From an uncultured Bacteroidota bacterium (GTDB taxonomy: Bacteria > Bacteroidota > Bacteroidia > Bacteroidales > UBA12077), in assembly GCA_913055635.1 (NCBI GenBank), contig CAJXLK010000040.1:1-34190 (forward strand): a stretch of 34,190 nt of DNA. The letters run 5' to 3'. Below are positions 33,314 through 34,190 of the stretch, piece by piece. The position numbers and the translations under genes are program-made. The notes under the pieces are model-generated. The model did no database searches. It was not told where the DNA came from and saw nothing but the letters and a program-made list of their open reading frames with translations. Numbering within the stretch: position 1 is the stretch's first letter; each line of letters begins with the position of its first letter.

Positions 33314-34144
33314 CTATTTTTCAATAATTTCAAACTCTTCTGATATCAGGCGGGCAGTAGGTATAACATGACTCGTTTTGCCGTTCCTGATGGTCACATG
33401 CATCCGGTCGATTTTTATAATCTCCCCCTGTAATTTGTTGTATTTAATATACTGGCCAACATAAAAATTACCCTTCCCATAATAGGAGGAAAGAATATTT
33501 TTAAACACATCGCGCGAGGAAATGGCAAAGGCGACGGCGAAGGCCAGCAGAAAAGAACCAACAATTATAGTAATATTGCTGGTAAGCAGCGTGGTCTCAA
33601 CTCCGGCTTGTTCCAGTGCCGTGATGGTTACAATGACCATAATGGCATAAAAGGCTATCTCTCCAAGAGCTGAAGCAGAAGCAACCTCAAAGGATTTTAA
33701 AGCAGTCTTTATGAAATCTCTTATGAGGTTGCTTAGATAAAAGCCCACCACAAAAAGCAAAATTGCACCAAATAATTGAGGCAGGTAAGTGATTAACTGA
33801 TTGAAAGACCTCGAAACAGCACTCCATCCAAGCGTGTCAGTGGCTGTAATAATAAACAACAACAGGATGATCCAATATACAAATTTGCCTATAATTTTAC
33901 TGGGCACGATTTTGTATTCTGATTTGCGCACCCATTTCAATTCGTTGATCCGGCCTGCCAGCCTGTCGAAATGCAGCAGGCGAAACAAACGGGAAATGAC
34001 CCGTGAAAATATCTTTGCCAGAAGCCAGCCAACTACTAAAAGTAAGACCGCTGCCAGGATTCCAGGCAGAATGCGCATGATTTCTTCACCCAATGTTGTT
34101 AACGAGTTGATTACGATTTGTTTCCATTGTTCCAGTTGCGTCAT
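33314..34144 (-). CDS. MscS-family mechanosensitive ion channel (small)
   Basis: A 276-aa protein with N-terminal helices (ILPGILAAVLLLVVGWLLAKIF), further membrane helices at about 88-105, 125-150 and 165-215, and an MscS-like pore helix region with FLLAFAVAFAISSRDVFKNI. The C-terminal beta domain (GKGNFYVGQYIKYNKLQGEI..., GKTSHVIPTARLI) matches the MscS middle beta domain; the large C-terminal alpha/beta vestibule is missing, as in short TM-helix-repeat (CmpX-like) members. It would release osmolytes upon osmotic downshift or modulate envelope tension. The start ATG at 34144 is near the right edge; nothing else is seen in the remaining 46 bp. Confidence 0.85.
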   Translation of the reverse strand: MTQLEQWKQIVINSLTTLGEEIMRILPGILAAVLLLVVGWLLAKIFSRVISRLFRLLHFDRLAGRINELKWVRKSEYKIVPSKIIGKFVYWIILLLFIITATDTLGWSAVSRSFNQLITYLPQLFGAILLFVVGFYLSNLIRDFIKTALKSFEVASASALGEIAFYAIMVIVTITALEQAGVETTLLTSNITIIVGSFLLAFAVAFAISSRDVFKNILSSYYGKGNFYVGQYIKYNKLQGEIIKIDRMHVTIRNGKTSHVIPTARLISEEFEIIEK

Positions 34145-34190
34145 ACTTGATCGTTTTTATTGTTTGTGTCTTTTTTTGACCTGTTTAAGA

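Overview
The window reads as chromosomal DNA of a Bacteroidota bacterium, probably Bacteroidales or Marinilabiliales. The clues are AT-rich spacers without clear Shine-Dalgarno signals, a Bacteroidota-type MazF/antitoxin pair, VapC with an unusual partner, a DUF1848 protein, and an Mla-type lipid transport operon carrying an HMG-CoA-reductase-like gene. Assignment is by protein style only; there is no rRNA or other taxonomic marker and I saw no tRNA.

Left part (1-7.7 kb) is accessory DNA rich in toxin-antitoxin-like genes: a HipA-like kinase with a DUF3037 partner, a Nudix hydrolase, a DUF1848 Fe-S protein, a MazF toxin with its antitoxin, a SEC-C/DUF1186-like protein, an ImmA/IrrE-like peptidase remnant, a broken 3' end of a SNF2 helicase gene, and a 307-aa protein translationally coupled to a PIN-domain VapC toxin.

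Centre (7.8-20.3 kb) holds the most interesting system: a four-gene SMC/condensin-like operon of Wadjet (JetABCD / MksFEBG) type. It encodes a kleisin (JetA), a MukE-like winged-helix protein (JetB), a 1205-aa coiled-coil ATPase (JetC) and a short Toprim nuclease (JetD). The operon converges on a 1168-aa SWIM-SNF2 helicase gene, followed by a TPR sensor histidine kinase. Gene debris lies on both sides of this block: the last ~33 codons of a second SNF2 gene at 6.04-6.14 kb, and the first ~44 codons of a second jetA at 20.15 kb, the latter broken by a 43-bp tandem duplication. This suggests the jet-SNF2 block was once duplicated or recombined. Right after the jetA fragment comes a YhaO/YhaN-like (SbcD/SbcC-type) nuclease-ATPase pair.

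Right part (24.4-34.2 kb) looks like backbone genome, nearly all on the minus strand: a small SpoIIAA/STAS-like protein, small membrane proteins, then an operon read leftwards encoding an HMG-CoA-reductase-like protein, an MCE (MlaD) protein, a PqiC-like lipoprotein, the MlaE permease and the MlaF ATPase. A cluster of three near-identical GC-rich hairpins interrupts that operon between the lipoprotein and MlaE genes. Further right are a low-complexity acidic protein, a long coiled-coil lipoprotein with a C-terminal membrane anchor, and an MscS-like channel.

How the parts work together (inference): the JetABCD complex would load on and extrude plasmid DNA, with JetD cleaving it. The neighbouring SNF2, YhaNO and toxin genes make this a defence island. 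The Mla operon would move phospholipids between the membranes.
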